Position numbers and translations under genes: made by a program
DNA from: an uncultured Flavobacteriaceae bacterium
Lineage (GTDB): Bacteria; Bacteroidota; Bacteroidia; Flavobacteriales; Flavobacteriaceae
Direction of reading: 5' to 3'
Assembly (NCBI GenBank): GCA_947311815.1
Contig: CAMZMA010000062.1
Span: 1-6,074, forward strand
Length of the DNA: 6,074 nt
Shown here: piece after piece, positions 1 to 6,074 of the stretch
How the letters are laid out: every line of letters begins with the position of its first letter
Position numbering within the stretch: position 1 is the first letter of the stretch
The notes under the pieces: model-generated
Databases searched by the model: none
Told to the model about the DNA's origin: nothing
What the model saw: the letters and a program-made list of their open reading frames with translations, nothing else

Positions 1-25
1 TAAATCTAAATATTGTTTCATTATA

Positions 26-60
26 AGGTAAAAGGTTTTAGGTAAAGGGTAAATGTAAAA
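26..60 (+). repeat. Left arm of GGTAAA-rich imperfect inverted repeat flanking the four-helix-bundle gene
   Basis: Three GGTAAA hexamers lie here (27-32, 41-46, 48-53), directly abutting the stop codon of the small gene at 61. The segment 38-46 (TTAGGTAAA) is the exact reverse complement of 445-453. The segment 47-60 (GGGTAAATGTAAAA) matches the reverse complement of 423-437 except for one substitution and one extra base. In the leftward transcript this arm would lie just after the coding region and could pair with the arm before it. I see no clear hairpin-plus-U-tract terminator here. The left boundary is uncertain, because positions 1-25 are plain AT-rich sequence without a recognisable feature. 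Confidence 0.6.
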
Positions 61-420
61 TTACACCTTTATTTTAACATATTTTATTAAACTGGAAATT
101 CGTTTTTGTAATATTTGTACTTTTTCTATAACAATAGAAGTTTCGTCCTGAAGTAAGAATTCTAAATCTGTACATAATATTATTTGTGTTTCTAATTCAA
201 ATGCAGATCCTAAACTAATTTGTAAAAATCTGACGAAATCTTTTTGTGATTCTTTTGCAGATCCTTCAGCGATATTTGAAGGGATTGATATTACACATCT
301 ATTCATTTGCGAAATTAAACCGAATTTTTCAGTATTTGGCAACTTACTCGTTAATAAATAAATATCTTTTACAAGTTTTCGTGAATCATTCCAAACATCT
401 AATTTCCTAAAATTACGCAT
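61..420 (-). CDS. Four-helix-bundle protein, 23S rRNA intervening-sequence (S23/IVP) family
   Basis: This is a 119-residue protein of normal length for the family. The family signature is plain: FRKLDVW at 4-10, a first long helix to about 30, SIPSNIAEG at 45-53, a third helix containing ELETQ at 75-79, and a basic, helical C-terminus (about 95-119). Relatives form pentameric four-helix bundles. Some are encoded inside insertions within 23S rRNA genes, others stand alone, and the Avd accessory protein of diversity-generating retroelements is a distant homologue. Their biochemical role is not settled, though the basic surface suggests nucleic-acid binding. I chose the ATG at 420 because relatives typically begin M-R-N-F-R-x-L-x-V-W and an A-rich stretch precedes it. 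A TTG at 441 would add seven residues that do not look conserved. The gene lies 35 bp behind the transporter, on the same strand, with inverted-repeat arms touching both ends. No rRNA, reverse transcriptase or variable repeat is visible, so this is a free-standing copy. Confidence 0.93.
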   Translation of the reverse strand: MRNFRKLDVWNDSRKLVKDIYLLTSKLPNTEKFGLISQMNRCVISIPSNIAEGSAKESQKDFVRFLQISLGSAFELETQIILCTDLEFLLQDETSIVIEKVQILQKRISSLIKYVKIKV

Positions 421-422
421 TC

Positions 423-461
423 TTTTAGCGTTTACCCACAACCATTTACCTAATCCTACCC
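423..461 (-). repeat. Right arm of GGTAAA-rich imperfect inverted repeat flanking the four-helix-bundle gene
   Basis: Read on the minus strand this arm carries GGTAAA at 450-445 and 436-431, the counterparts of hexamers in the left arm. The reverse complement of 445-453 equals 38-46 over nine bases. The reverse complement of 423-437 matches 47-60 with one mismatch and one extra base. A seven-base insert (438-444) separates the two blocks on this side only. The arm sits between the transporter and the small gene and includes the transporter's TAG stop codon (458-456). The hexamers of both arms point inward toward the small gene. Confidence 0.6.
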
Positions 462-1967
462 TATAATCATACCTGCAATAGTTGCCGACATTAAAGAAGC
501 TATTGTACCTCCTATTAATGCTTTCATACCAAATTCTGATAATGTTTTACGTTGTCCTGGTGCTAAAGAACCTATACCACCAATTTGAATACCGATAGAT
601 GCAAAATTGGCAAATCCACACAACATATATGTTGCCATAATAATTGATTTATTATACGATAAATGTACCGCATTTGCCATGTCTTTTAATTCTGCTAATT
701 GAATATAACCGACAAACTCACTAGCAACTAGTTTAATACCAAGCAATTGCCCCATAAGCGCCATATCTTCTTTTGCTACACCAACTAACCACATTAAAGG
801 TGCAAAAACATATCCTAAAATAGCTTCTAAAGAAAAACTTGCGTATGGTGTATTTGCTACCATCCAAGAATTAAGAGAAGTAACATCTCCTACCCATCCT
901 AAAATACCATTTATCATGGCAATAAAAGCTACAAAAACCAATAACATTGCTCCAACATTCATAGCTAATTGCAATCCTTCGGTAGTTCCTTTTGCGATTG
1001 CATCTAAAATATTTGTTCCTATTTTTTCTGATGAAACTTGCACATCTGTATTGATTTTTTCTGTTTGTGGGAACAAAATTTTAGAAATTACTATAGCTCC
1101 TGGTGCTGCCATTACTGACGCAGCTAATAAATGTTTTGCAAATTTTAATCTTAATACAGGGTCATCTCCTCCAAGAAAACCAATATAGGCTGCTAAAACT
1201 GCTCCTGCTACGGTTGCCATACCACCAATCATAACCAACAACATTTCAGATTTGTTCATTTTTTCTAAATATGCTTTGATTAACAACGGTGCTTCTGTTT
1301 GTCCTAAGAAAATATTTCCTGCAACAGATAAACTTTCTGCTCCAGAAATTTTTAACACTTTAGAGAGTGACCAAGCCATTACTTTTACTACTTTTTGAAT
1401 AATCCCTAAATAAAATAACAACGACGTTAATGCAGAAAAGAAAATAATTGTTGGCAGTACTTGAAAAGCAAAAATAAAACCAAAAGATTCGATATTCATC
1501 ATTCCTCCAAAGAGAAATTCACTACCAGATCTTGTATAATTTAAGACGCTTACAAACAAGCCTCCAACTGCTTCAAATATTTTTTGCACAAATGGTACTT
1601 TTAATACTCCAACAGCAATTATTAACTGAAAAAACAAACCTAACCCAACTGTTTTCCAATCTATCGATTTCCTGTTACTGCTAAATAGAAATGCAATAAA
1701 TAGTAAGGAAATCATCCCTAAAACTCCGCGCCACATACTTCCAAAAGAAAACCCTTGACTTTTAACAACAGTCTCTTTTACTTTTACAGTTTTATTTACA
1801 TCTTTAACTATCTTGGTTTCTTTCGTATCTGTAGTTTTATCGAGTACTATTTTTGTTCCGTCTGAACTTGTAGTTGCAACTATAACTGAATCTTTTTGAG
1901 TTGTTGTGTCTTGAGAAAATCCAACAACCGAAATCATTAAAAACAGTGTAAATAGTAATTTTTTCAT
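456..1967 (-). CDS. Concentrative nucleoside transporter (CNT/NupC family), Na+- or H+-coupled
   Basis: This 503-residue inner-membrane protein is predicted to import nucleosides using an ion gradient. Residues 1-19 form a signal peptide ending GFSQ. Residues 20-70 are a Thr/Lys/Val-rich hydrophilic stretch, and multiple membrane segments run from about 82 to the end. CNT hallmarks are present: the re-entrant hairpin GNIFLGQTEAP (217-227), SEF (416-418) and CGFANFASIGI (450-460). By comparison with the Vibrio cholerae transporter, Q223, T224, E225, E417, N454 and S457 correspond to nucleoside-contacting positions, so the binding site looks intact. The start at 1967 is preferred because it gives a proper signal peptide and a 19-bp gap to the upstream gene. 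ATGs at 1979 and 2009 would put charged residues ahead of it, and the latter would overlap the upstream gene by 23 bp. No separate promoter is seen, so transcription probably comes from the DUF151 gene. Substrate range (pyrimidine versus purine) and coupling ion cannot be told. The stop codon lies inside a repeat arm. Confidence 0.95.
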   Translation of the reverse strand: MKKLLFTLFLMISVVGFSQDTTTQKDSVIVATTSSDGTKIVLDKTTDTKETKIVKDVNKTVKVKETVVKSQGFSFGSMWRGVLGMISLLFIAFLFSSNRKSIDWKTVGLGLFFQLIIAVGVLKVPFVQKIFEAVGGLFVSVLNYTRSGSEFLFGGMMNIESFGFIFAFQVLPTIIFFSALTSLLFYLGIIQKVVKVMAWSLSKVLKISGAESLSVAGNIFLGQTEAPLLIKAYLEKMNKSEMLLVMIGGMATVAGAVLAAYIGFLGGDDPVLRLKFAKHLLAASVMAAPGAIVISKILFPQTEKINTDVQVSSEKIGTNILDAIAKGTTEGLQLAMNVGAMLLVFVAFIAMINGILGWVGDVTSLNSWMVANTPYASFSLEAILGYVFAPLMWLVGVAKEDMALMGQLLGIKLVASEFVGYIQLAELKDMANAVHLSYNKSIIMATYMLCGFANFASIGIQIGGIGSLAPGQRKTLSEFGMKALIGGTIASLMSATIAGMIIG

Positions 1968-1986
1968 AAATAATATCATTTTTAGT

Positions 1987-2595
1987 TTAAGGTCTTTTGC
2001 TAATTTCATCTCTAATTTCAGCGGCTAATTCGTAGTTTTCGTTTGCAACAGCTTCGTTTAACTGATCGTGTAATTCTTGTAAAGTATATTTAGAAAAACC
2101 TGTGTTTTCTTTAGGCTCGTCTAAATCTACTAACATCTCTTCAGGCTCTACCCCTGCATCATTCATCGCCAATTCTTCTTCAATTTTAAGAAACACTCCT
2201 GCTTTTTCTAAAATAGTTACATAGGTGTAAATGGGTGCTTGAAAACGAACTGCAATAGCAATGGCATCTGAGGTTCTTGCATCAATAATTTCTTCTACTC
2301 CGTTATGCTCACAAATTAAGCTAGAAAAGAAAACGCCATCTACCAATTTATGAATTATCACTTGTTTTACATTGATTAAAAACCGATCTGCAAAGGTTTT
2401 AAACAAATCATGCGTTAACGGTCTGGGTGGTTTTATTTCTTTTTCTAAAGCGATAGCAATAGATTGTGCCTCAAAAGCACCAATAATAATGGGTAATGTT
2501 CTTTTTCCGTTCATCTCACTCAAAACTAATGCATACGCTCCGCTTTGTGTTTGGCTGTAGGAAATTCCTTTAATAGTTAGCTGTATTAAACTCAT
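1987..2595 (-). CDS. DUF151 'bifunctional nuclease' (BFN) family protein with C-terminal UVR motif
   Basis: This is a 202-residue, probably cytoplasmic protein with no signal peptide or membrane segment. The DUF151/BFN domain spans about residues 4-135. Its conserved blocks are LPIIIGAFEAQSIA (34-47), RPLTHDL (58-64) and DARTSDAIAIAVR with API (105-122). An acidic linker (about 138-165) leads to a UVR motif at about 169-199 (YTLQELHDQLNEAV, then ELAAEIRDEI), the short helical pair known from UvrB and UvrC and from some stress-response proteins. The two-part arrangement is, to my knowledge, usual for Bacteroidota members. Nuclease activity has been reported for a plant relative, but the bacterial function is unproven, so the name should be read as a family label. 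The ATG at 2595 starts the conserved domain directly; no Shine-Dalgarno is visible, as is common in this phylum. An 11-bp inverted repeat lies 12 bp upstream. The transporter follows 19 bp downstream, suggesting one transcript. Confidence 0.93.
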   Translation of the reverse strand: MSLIQLTIKGISYSQTQSGAYALVLSEMNGKRTLPIIIGAFEAQSIAIALEKEIKPPRPLTHDLFKTFADRFLINVKQVIIHKLVDGVFFSSLICEHNGVEEIIDARTSDAIAIAVRFQAPIYTYVTILEKAGVFLKIEEELAMNDAGVEPEEMLVDLDEPKENTGFSKYTLQELHDQLNEAVANENYELAAEIRDEISKRP

Positions 2596-2607
2596 AAATA
2601 GTGTAAG

Positions 2608-2647
2608 AAAATGATTGTGCGTTGGTTACATTAAAAACAATCATTTT
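2608..2647. promoter_or_regulatory. 11-bp perfect inverted repeat upstream of the DUF151 gene (possible operator or leader hairpin)
   Basis: AAAATGATTGT at 2608-2618 is the exact reverse complement of ACAATCATTTT at 2637-2647, with 18 bases between. The near arm ends 12 bp from the DUF151 start codon. It could be a dyad for a regulator or, in the leftward transcript, a leader stem-loop. It is not a plausible terminator, because it lies between two divergent genes and no gene ends there. I see no convincing TAnnTTTG promoter for the leftward genes near it, so whether it lies in the promoter or in the transcribed leader is unknown. A separate 8-bp palindrome (TATCGATA) sits at 2702-2709 and may be chance. 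Confidence 0.45.
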
Positions 2648-2746
2648 ATAGGGCACAATTTAATAAAAATTATGAGTTGATATTGATTTTATCTAAAAAA
2701 GTATCGATAATTTATAAATTTTTCATTTTTATAGACTCTTTTTTTC

Positions 2747-2779
2747 TTTGAATTTACAACATAGAATAAACTATTTTTG
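2747..2779 (+). promoter_or_regulatory. Bacteroidota-type promoter for the large rightward gene
   Basis: TTTG at 2747-2750 and TATTTTTG at 2772-2779 fit the -33 TTTG and -7 TAnnTTTG elements used by the Bacteroidota primary sigma factor. The 21-base spacer is within the usual range. Transcription would begin a few bases past 2779, giving a short leader of roughly 15 bases before the ATG at 2801. No Shine-Dalgarno sequence is present in that leader. The match is exact at all fixed positions, but in such AT-rich DNA a chance match is possible. Confidence 0.6.
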
Positions 2780-2800
2780 CACATTGTACGTTACTGTTTT

Positions 2801-5800
2801 ATGACCAAAAAACATCTTGTTTTACTATTTTTATGCTTCGGGTTTTTTGGGTATGCTCAAAAAAAATCGAAAGAATTTCGGTCAAAAATATTTTTGATTA
2901 AAAACGATAGCATTCTTGTAGATTCACTCAGCATCAATCCGTATAAATTTAAAGTTTTAGACAGTGTTTCTCACATTATTTCTTCTAGAAACTATCAAAT
3001 CGATTTTAGCAAATCGCAACTAATCATCAACTCAAAAAAATATCGAAAAATAACTGTTGAGTATTATTTATACCCAAATTTTATTACAAAAACATACATT
3101 CCTTATGATAAAAAATTGATTGTACCCACTACAAAAAACACCTTGCAACTCTACAGTTTAAAAAGCAATAAAAAGGCTACTGATATTACTCTTTTTGACG
3201 GATTGAAAACCAAAGGATTTATTGTACGAGGTGTCACTTCTGGCAACAATCAAAATGCAGTAACCAATGCAGAACTAAACTTAGAAATCTCTGGAAAACT
3301 CTCTAAAGACGTTACACTTAGAGCGAATATTTACGATACCAATATACCGTTACAAGAAAATGGCTATTCACAAAATATTACTGATTTTGATCGAATTTTT
3401 ATTGAAATGTACAGCAAAAAATGGCGCGTTAAAGCAGGCGATATTTCGTTAAAAAACAACGAAAGTCATTTTTTGCATTTCGAAAAACAGGTGGCAGGAT
3501 TAGAGGTAGAAGCCTCTGTCAATAAAAATACGCAGATTTTAGCATCAGGAGCTGTAGTTAGAGGAAAGTTTTCTTCCTATAAATTTACAGGAACGGAAGG
3601 GAATCAAGGTCCTTATAAAGTTTACGGAGCAAATAATACTCCTGGAATTATTATTGTTGGGGGCAGCGAAAAAGTGTTTGTAAATGGCAATCTGCTTAAA
3701 AGAGGCGATAAAAATGATTATTTAATCGATTATAATTTGGCAGAAATTAGGTTTAATACAACGTATCCGATTACAAAAGACATGCGTATTGTGATAGAGT
3801 TTCAATATTCCGATAGAAATTACACTCGTTTTATTACCTATGAAAAAGCTACTTATAAGGCTGATAAATTTAGCATTTCAGGATATTTTTATAATGAAAA
3901 TGATGCAAAAAACAGTCCGTTACAACAAAATTTAAGCAACAGCCAAAAGCAAATATTAGCAAATGCAGGTAACAATAGCAGTTTAATGGTTTCTCCGAGT
4001 GCTTTTTTAGACACTTACTCTGAGAACAAAATTTTGTACAAAAAAACCATGGTAGGAACTCTTGAAACTTTTGAATATTCTACCGATGAAAACACCGATT
4101 TATACACAGTTACTTTTACCAATGTTGGAACAAATAAAGGAAATTATATCTTAGACAGCACCATTGCTATTGGTACTATTTATAAATTTGTTGGCATAAA
4201 TTTAGGAGATTACAATCCTGTAATTCAATTAATTGCTCCTGAAAAATTACAAATAGGTGTACTTACTTCTTCGTTTACTCCTACTAAAAAAACAAGCATT
4301 GAAACAGAAATTGCATTTAGTAACCAAGATGCCAATTTGTTTTCTACGATTGACAATCAAAAGAATAAAGGATTGGCAACACGCATCAATTGGCAACAAG
4401 TTATAATCGATAGCAAATGGCAGTTAAAAAGCACGTTCGATTATCAGTTTATTCATCAAAATTTTAAAACCGTACAACGATTTCAATCTATTGAATTTCA
4501 GCGAGATTGGAATTTGGTAAACCCAACAGGAAATCAGCAAGAAACAGGTGGGAAATTGTCATTTCAAAAAAATGAAAACGAATTTATATCCTACAATTTT
4601 AAACAATTATCATTTGCAAATTTTACAGGGAACAAACATGAATTAACCAGTAATTTACGCATTAAAAAAACGGTATTCTCTACAAAAAGTAGTTTTTTAA
4701 ATAGCAATTCTACCATCGAAAAAAATACTTTTTTAAGGGCAAAAGCCAACATAACTCATTTTTTTTCTAAAAGTTGGTTAGGAGCTTTTACACAAACCGA
4801 AAGTAACGAACGTATCAAGAAAATCAATCAAAATTTTATAAATACCAGTCATAAATTTAATGAATATGAAGGTTTTATCGGTATCGGAGATTCTACAAAA
4901 GTATTTGTAAAATTTGGAGTAAATTATCGTACAAACGACAGTATTAAGAACAATCAATTTACACAAGTTAACAACAGAAAAACGTTGTATGTACAGAGTA
5001 AAATCATCCAAAATAAAAGAAGCAATTTATCTATTTATGCAAATTACAGACGTACACAAAATAAATTTACCGCAAATGAAAAATCTTTAAACTCTAAAAT
5101 AGTTTACAATCAACGTTTGTTCCAAAATTTTTTAATTTTAGGAACTACCTACGAAACATCATCAGGTAACGTTGCAAGACAAGATTACGTGTATATAAAA
5201 ACCGAACCTGGACAAGGTTTTTACACGTGGATTGACTATAATAACGATGGCATAAAAGACTTAGATGAGTTTGAAATTGCGCAATACCAAGACCAAGCTT
5301 CTTATTTACGTGTGCCTTTACCAAACTTGCATTATATTGCTACACAACGTGCAAAATGGCAGCAAACATTTAGTATAAATTTTAAAAAATGGCAACAACA
5401 AAAAGGCGTAAAAAAAATGCTTTCTCATTTTTACAATCAGAGTTTTTTAACGGTTGCTAACGAACAAGAGAGAACTGAAAACTCCTTTCATTTAAATCCG
5501 TTTAATTTTGATAAAAACAAACTTATTTCTTTACAATACAACTTAAGAAACAACCTGTATTTTAATAGAAGTTTGCAAAAACACAGCCTTATTTTCACCT
5601 ACGGAACTTCTAAAAATAAACAACAATTTTTTACAGGAAATCAAGAAAACAACACCAATATACATCAACTAGAATACCAACATAAATTGGGTGATTTTTG
5701 GTTAATTGATTTATTAGGAAACACCTCAACCAACCATTCAGAAACCGAAAATTTCAACAACAGAAACTATTATATAAAAGCAAAAAAACTAGCTCCTAAA

Positions 5801-6074
5801 ATTTCTTTTTTATACAACAAAAACCATAAATTAAGTGCTTTTTATACCTCGGTAGCGAAAGCAAACACTATTCAAAACCAAGAAACGCTCACCCAACAAA
5901 CTTTAGGAATCGATTATTTTTTAAGCACTAAAAAAGGTGGTTTACTCCATGCCAACATCAACTTAATTAACAATCAATTTAACGGAAATCCGAATTCGCC
6001 AGTAGCCTATCAATTGTTAGAAGGATTACAAGTTGGTAAAAATTATACTTGGAACTTGATGATGAATAAAAAAA
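2801..6074 (+). CDS. Large secreted, outer-membrane beta-barrel-like protein, 3' end beyond the window
   Basis: The frame is open from the ATG to the window edge (1091 complete codons, no stop), so the gene is 3'-partial. Residues 1-20 are a signal peptide with a likely cut after FFGYA, before Q20. Residues 21 to about 130 form a probable periplasmic N-terminal region. From about 155 onward the sequence shows alternating polar/aromatic stretches typical of long beta strands, with Asn/Lys-rich turns. Recognisable blocks are RANIYDTNIPLQENGYSQ then DFDRIFIEM (174-203), KAGDISL (211-217), IIIVGGSEKVFVNGNLLKRG (283-302) with DYLIDYNLAEIRF (306-318), and GQGFYTWIDYNNDGIKDLDE (804-823). The last is a calcium-loop-like motif (D812, N814, D816, D820, E823). 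I recall similar blocks in large, mostly uncharacterised Bacteroidota outer-membrane proteins and, more distantly, the type IX translocon barrel SprA; that kinship is my inference. There is no TonB-receptor plug or SusD-like feature. Function is unknown. It has its own promoter and is divergent from the DUF151 operon. Confidence 0.85.
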   Translation, partial: MTKKHLVLLFLCFGFFGYAQKKSKEFRSKIFLIKNDSILVDSLSINPYKFKVLDSVSHIISSRNYQIDFSKSQLIINSKKYRKITVEYYLYPNFITKTYIPYDKKLIVPTTKNTLQLYSLKSNKKATDITLFDGLKTKGFIVRGVTSGNNQNAVTNAELNLEISGKLSKDVTLRANIYDTNIPLQENGYSQNITDFDRIFIEMYSKKWRVKAGDISLKNNESHFLHFEKQVAGLEVEASVNKNTQILASGAVVRGKFSSYKFTGTEGNQGPYKVYGANNTPGIIIVGGSEKVFVNGNLLKRGDKNDYLIDYNLAEIRFNTTYPITKDMRIVIEFQYSDRNYTRFITYEKATYKADKFSISGYFYNENDAKNSPLQQNLSNSQKQILANAGNNSSLMVSPSAFLDTYSENKILYKKTMVGTLETFEYSTDENTDLYTVTFTNVGTNKGNYILDSTIAIGTIYKFVGINLGDYNPVIQLIAPEKLQIGVLTSSFTPTKKTSIETEIAFSNQDANLFSTIDNQKNKGLATRINWQQVIIDSKWQLKSTFDYQFIHQNFKTVQRFQSIEFQRDWNLVNPTGNQQETGGKLSFQKNENEFISYNFKQLSFANFTGNKHELTSNLRIKKTVFSTKSSFLNSNSTIEKNTFLRAKANITHFFSKSWLGAFTQTESNERIKKINQNFINTSHKFNEYEGFIGIGDSTKVFVKFGVNYRTNDSIKNNQFTQVNNRKTLYVQSKIIQNKRSNLSIYANYRRTQNKFTANEKSLNSKIVYNQRLFQNFLILGTTYETSSGNVARQDYVYIKTEPGQGFYTWIDYNNDGIKDLDEFEIAQYQDQASYLRVPLPNLHYIATQRAKWQQTFSINFKKWQQQKGVKKMLSHFYNQSFLTVANEQERTENSFHLNPFNFDKNKLISLQYNLRNNLYFNRSLQKHSLIFTYGTSKNKQQFFTGNQENNTNIHQLEYQHKLGDFWLIDLLGNTSTNHSETENFNNRNYYIKAKKLAPKISFLYNKNHKLSAFYTSVAKANTIQNQETLTQQTLGIDYFLSTKKGGLLHANINLINNQFNGNPNSPVAYQLLEGLQVGKNYTWNLMMNKK

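Noticed and set aside
61..420. Avd protein of a diversity-generating retroelement
   Set aside because: No reverse transcriptase, template repeat or variable repeat is visible in the window, and the sequence fits the general S23/IVP family better.
61..441. Longer form of the four-helix-bundle protein starting at TTG 441
   Set aside because: The extra seven residues precede the usual M-R-N-F-R start of the family and overlap the repeat arm; the ATG at 420 is better.
1..461. Intervening sequence within a 23S rRNA gene
   Set aside because: No rRNA-like sequence flanks the cassette; it abuts a protein-coding gene on one side.
916..1188. Open frame of 90 codons on the plus strand
   Set aside because: It lies wholly antisense to the clearly conserved transporter, has no recognisable domain and no promoter; it is a shadow of the real gene.
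2372..2560. Open frame of 62 codons on the plus strand
   Set aside because: Antisense to the conserved core of the DUF151 domain, with no independent support.
2596..2700. Standard TAnnTTTG promoter for the leftward DUF151 operon
   Set aside because: Reading the minus strand I found no exact match with a suitably spaced TTTG; a promoter must exist but I cannot place it.
4778..5011. Open frame of 77 codons on the minus strand
   Set aside because: Antisense inside the uninterrupted large secreted-protein frame; its Cys/Phe/Ile-rich translation is what reverse reading of Asn/Lys-rich coding sequence gives.

Overview
The window looks like a chromosomal segment from a low-GC member of the Bacteroidota, most likely Flavobacteriaceae. 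The composition is strongly AT-rich. Two proteins have Bacteroidota-style signal peptides ending in S-Q or A-Q. Start codons have A/T-rich leaders without clear Shine-Dalgarno sequences, and there is one good match to the Bacteroidota promoter pattern TTTG / TAnnTTTG. The species cannot be named from the sequence alone.

Layout. A leftward cluster of three genes fills the first 2.6 kb. In transcription order they are: a DUF151 'bifunctional nuclease' family protein with a C-terminal UVR motif (2595 to 1987); a concentrative nucleoside transporter of the CNT/NupC family with a cleavable signal peptide and a Thr/Lys/Val-rich extension (1967 to 456); and a small four-helix-bundle protein of the 23S rRNA intervening-sequence (S23/IVP) family (420 to 61). 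The first two are 19 bp apart and are probably co-transcribed. The third is flanked on both sides by imperfect, GGTAAA-rich inverted repeats and looks like an inserted cassette behind the transporter. A 205-bp divergent spacer (2596-2800) holds an 11-bp perfect inverted repeat just upstream of the DUF151 gene and a recognisable promoter for the rightward gene. The rest (2801 to the right edge) is one uninterrupted rightward reading frame of at least 1091 residues. It is cut by the window end and encodes a large secreted protein that I read as an outer-membrane beta-barrel-like protein of a Bacteroidota-specific kind.

How the genes may work together. The transporter imports nucleosides. The DUF151-UVR protein has features of a family linked to nucleic-acid handling, so the pair could belong to nucleotide salvage, but this is inference from context. 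The large surface protein is divergently transcribed from its own promoter and need not be functionally related. The most unusual element is the small four-helix-bundle cassette with complementary ends, which resembles a free-standing version of the rRNA intervening sequences that carry the same protein family.
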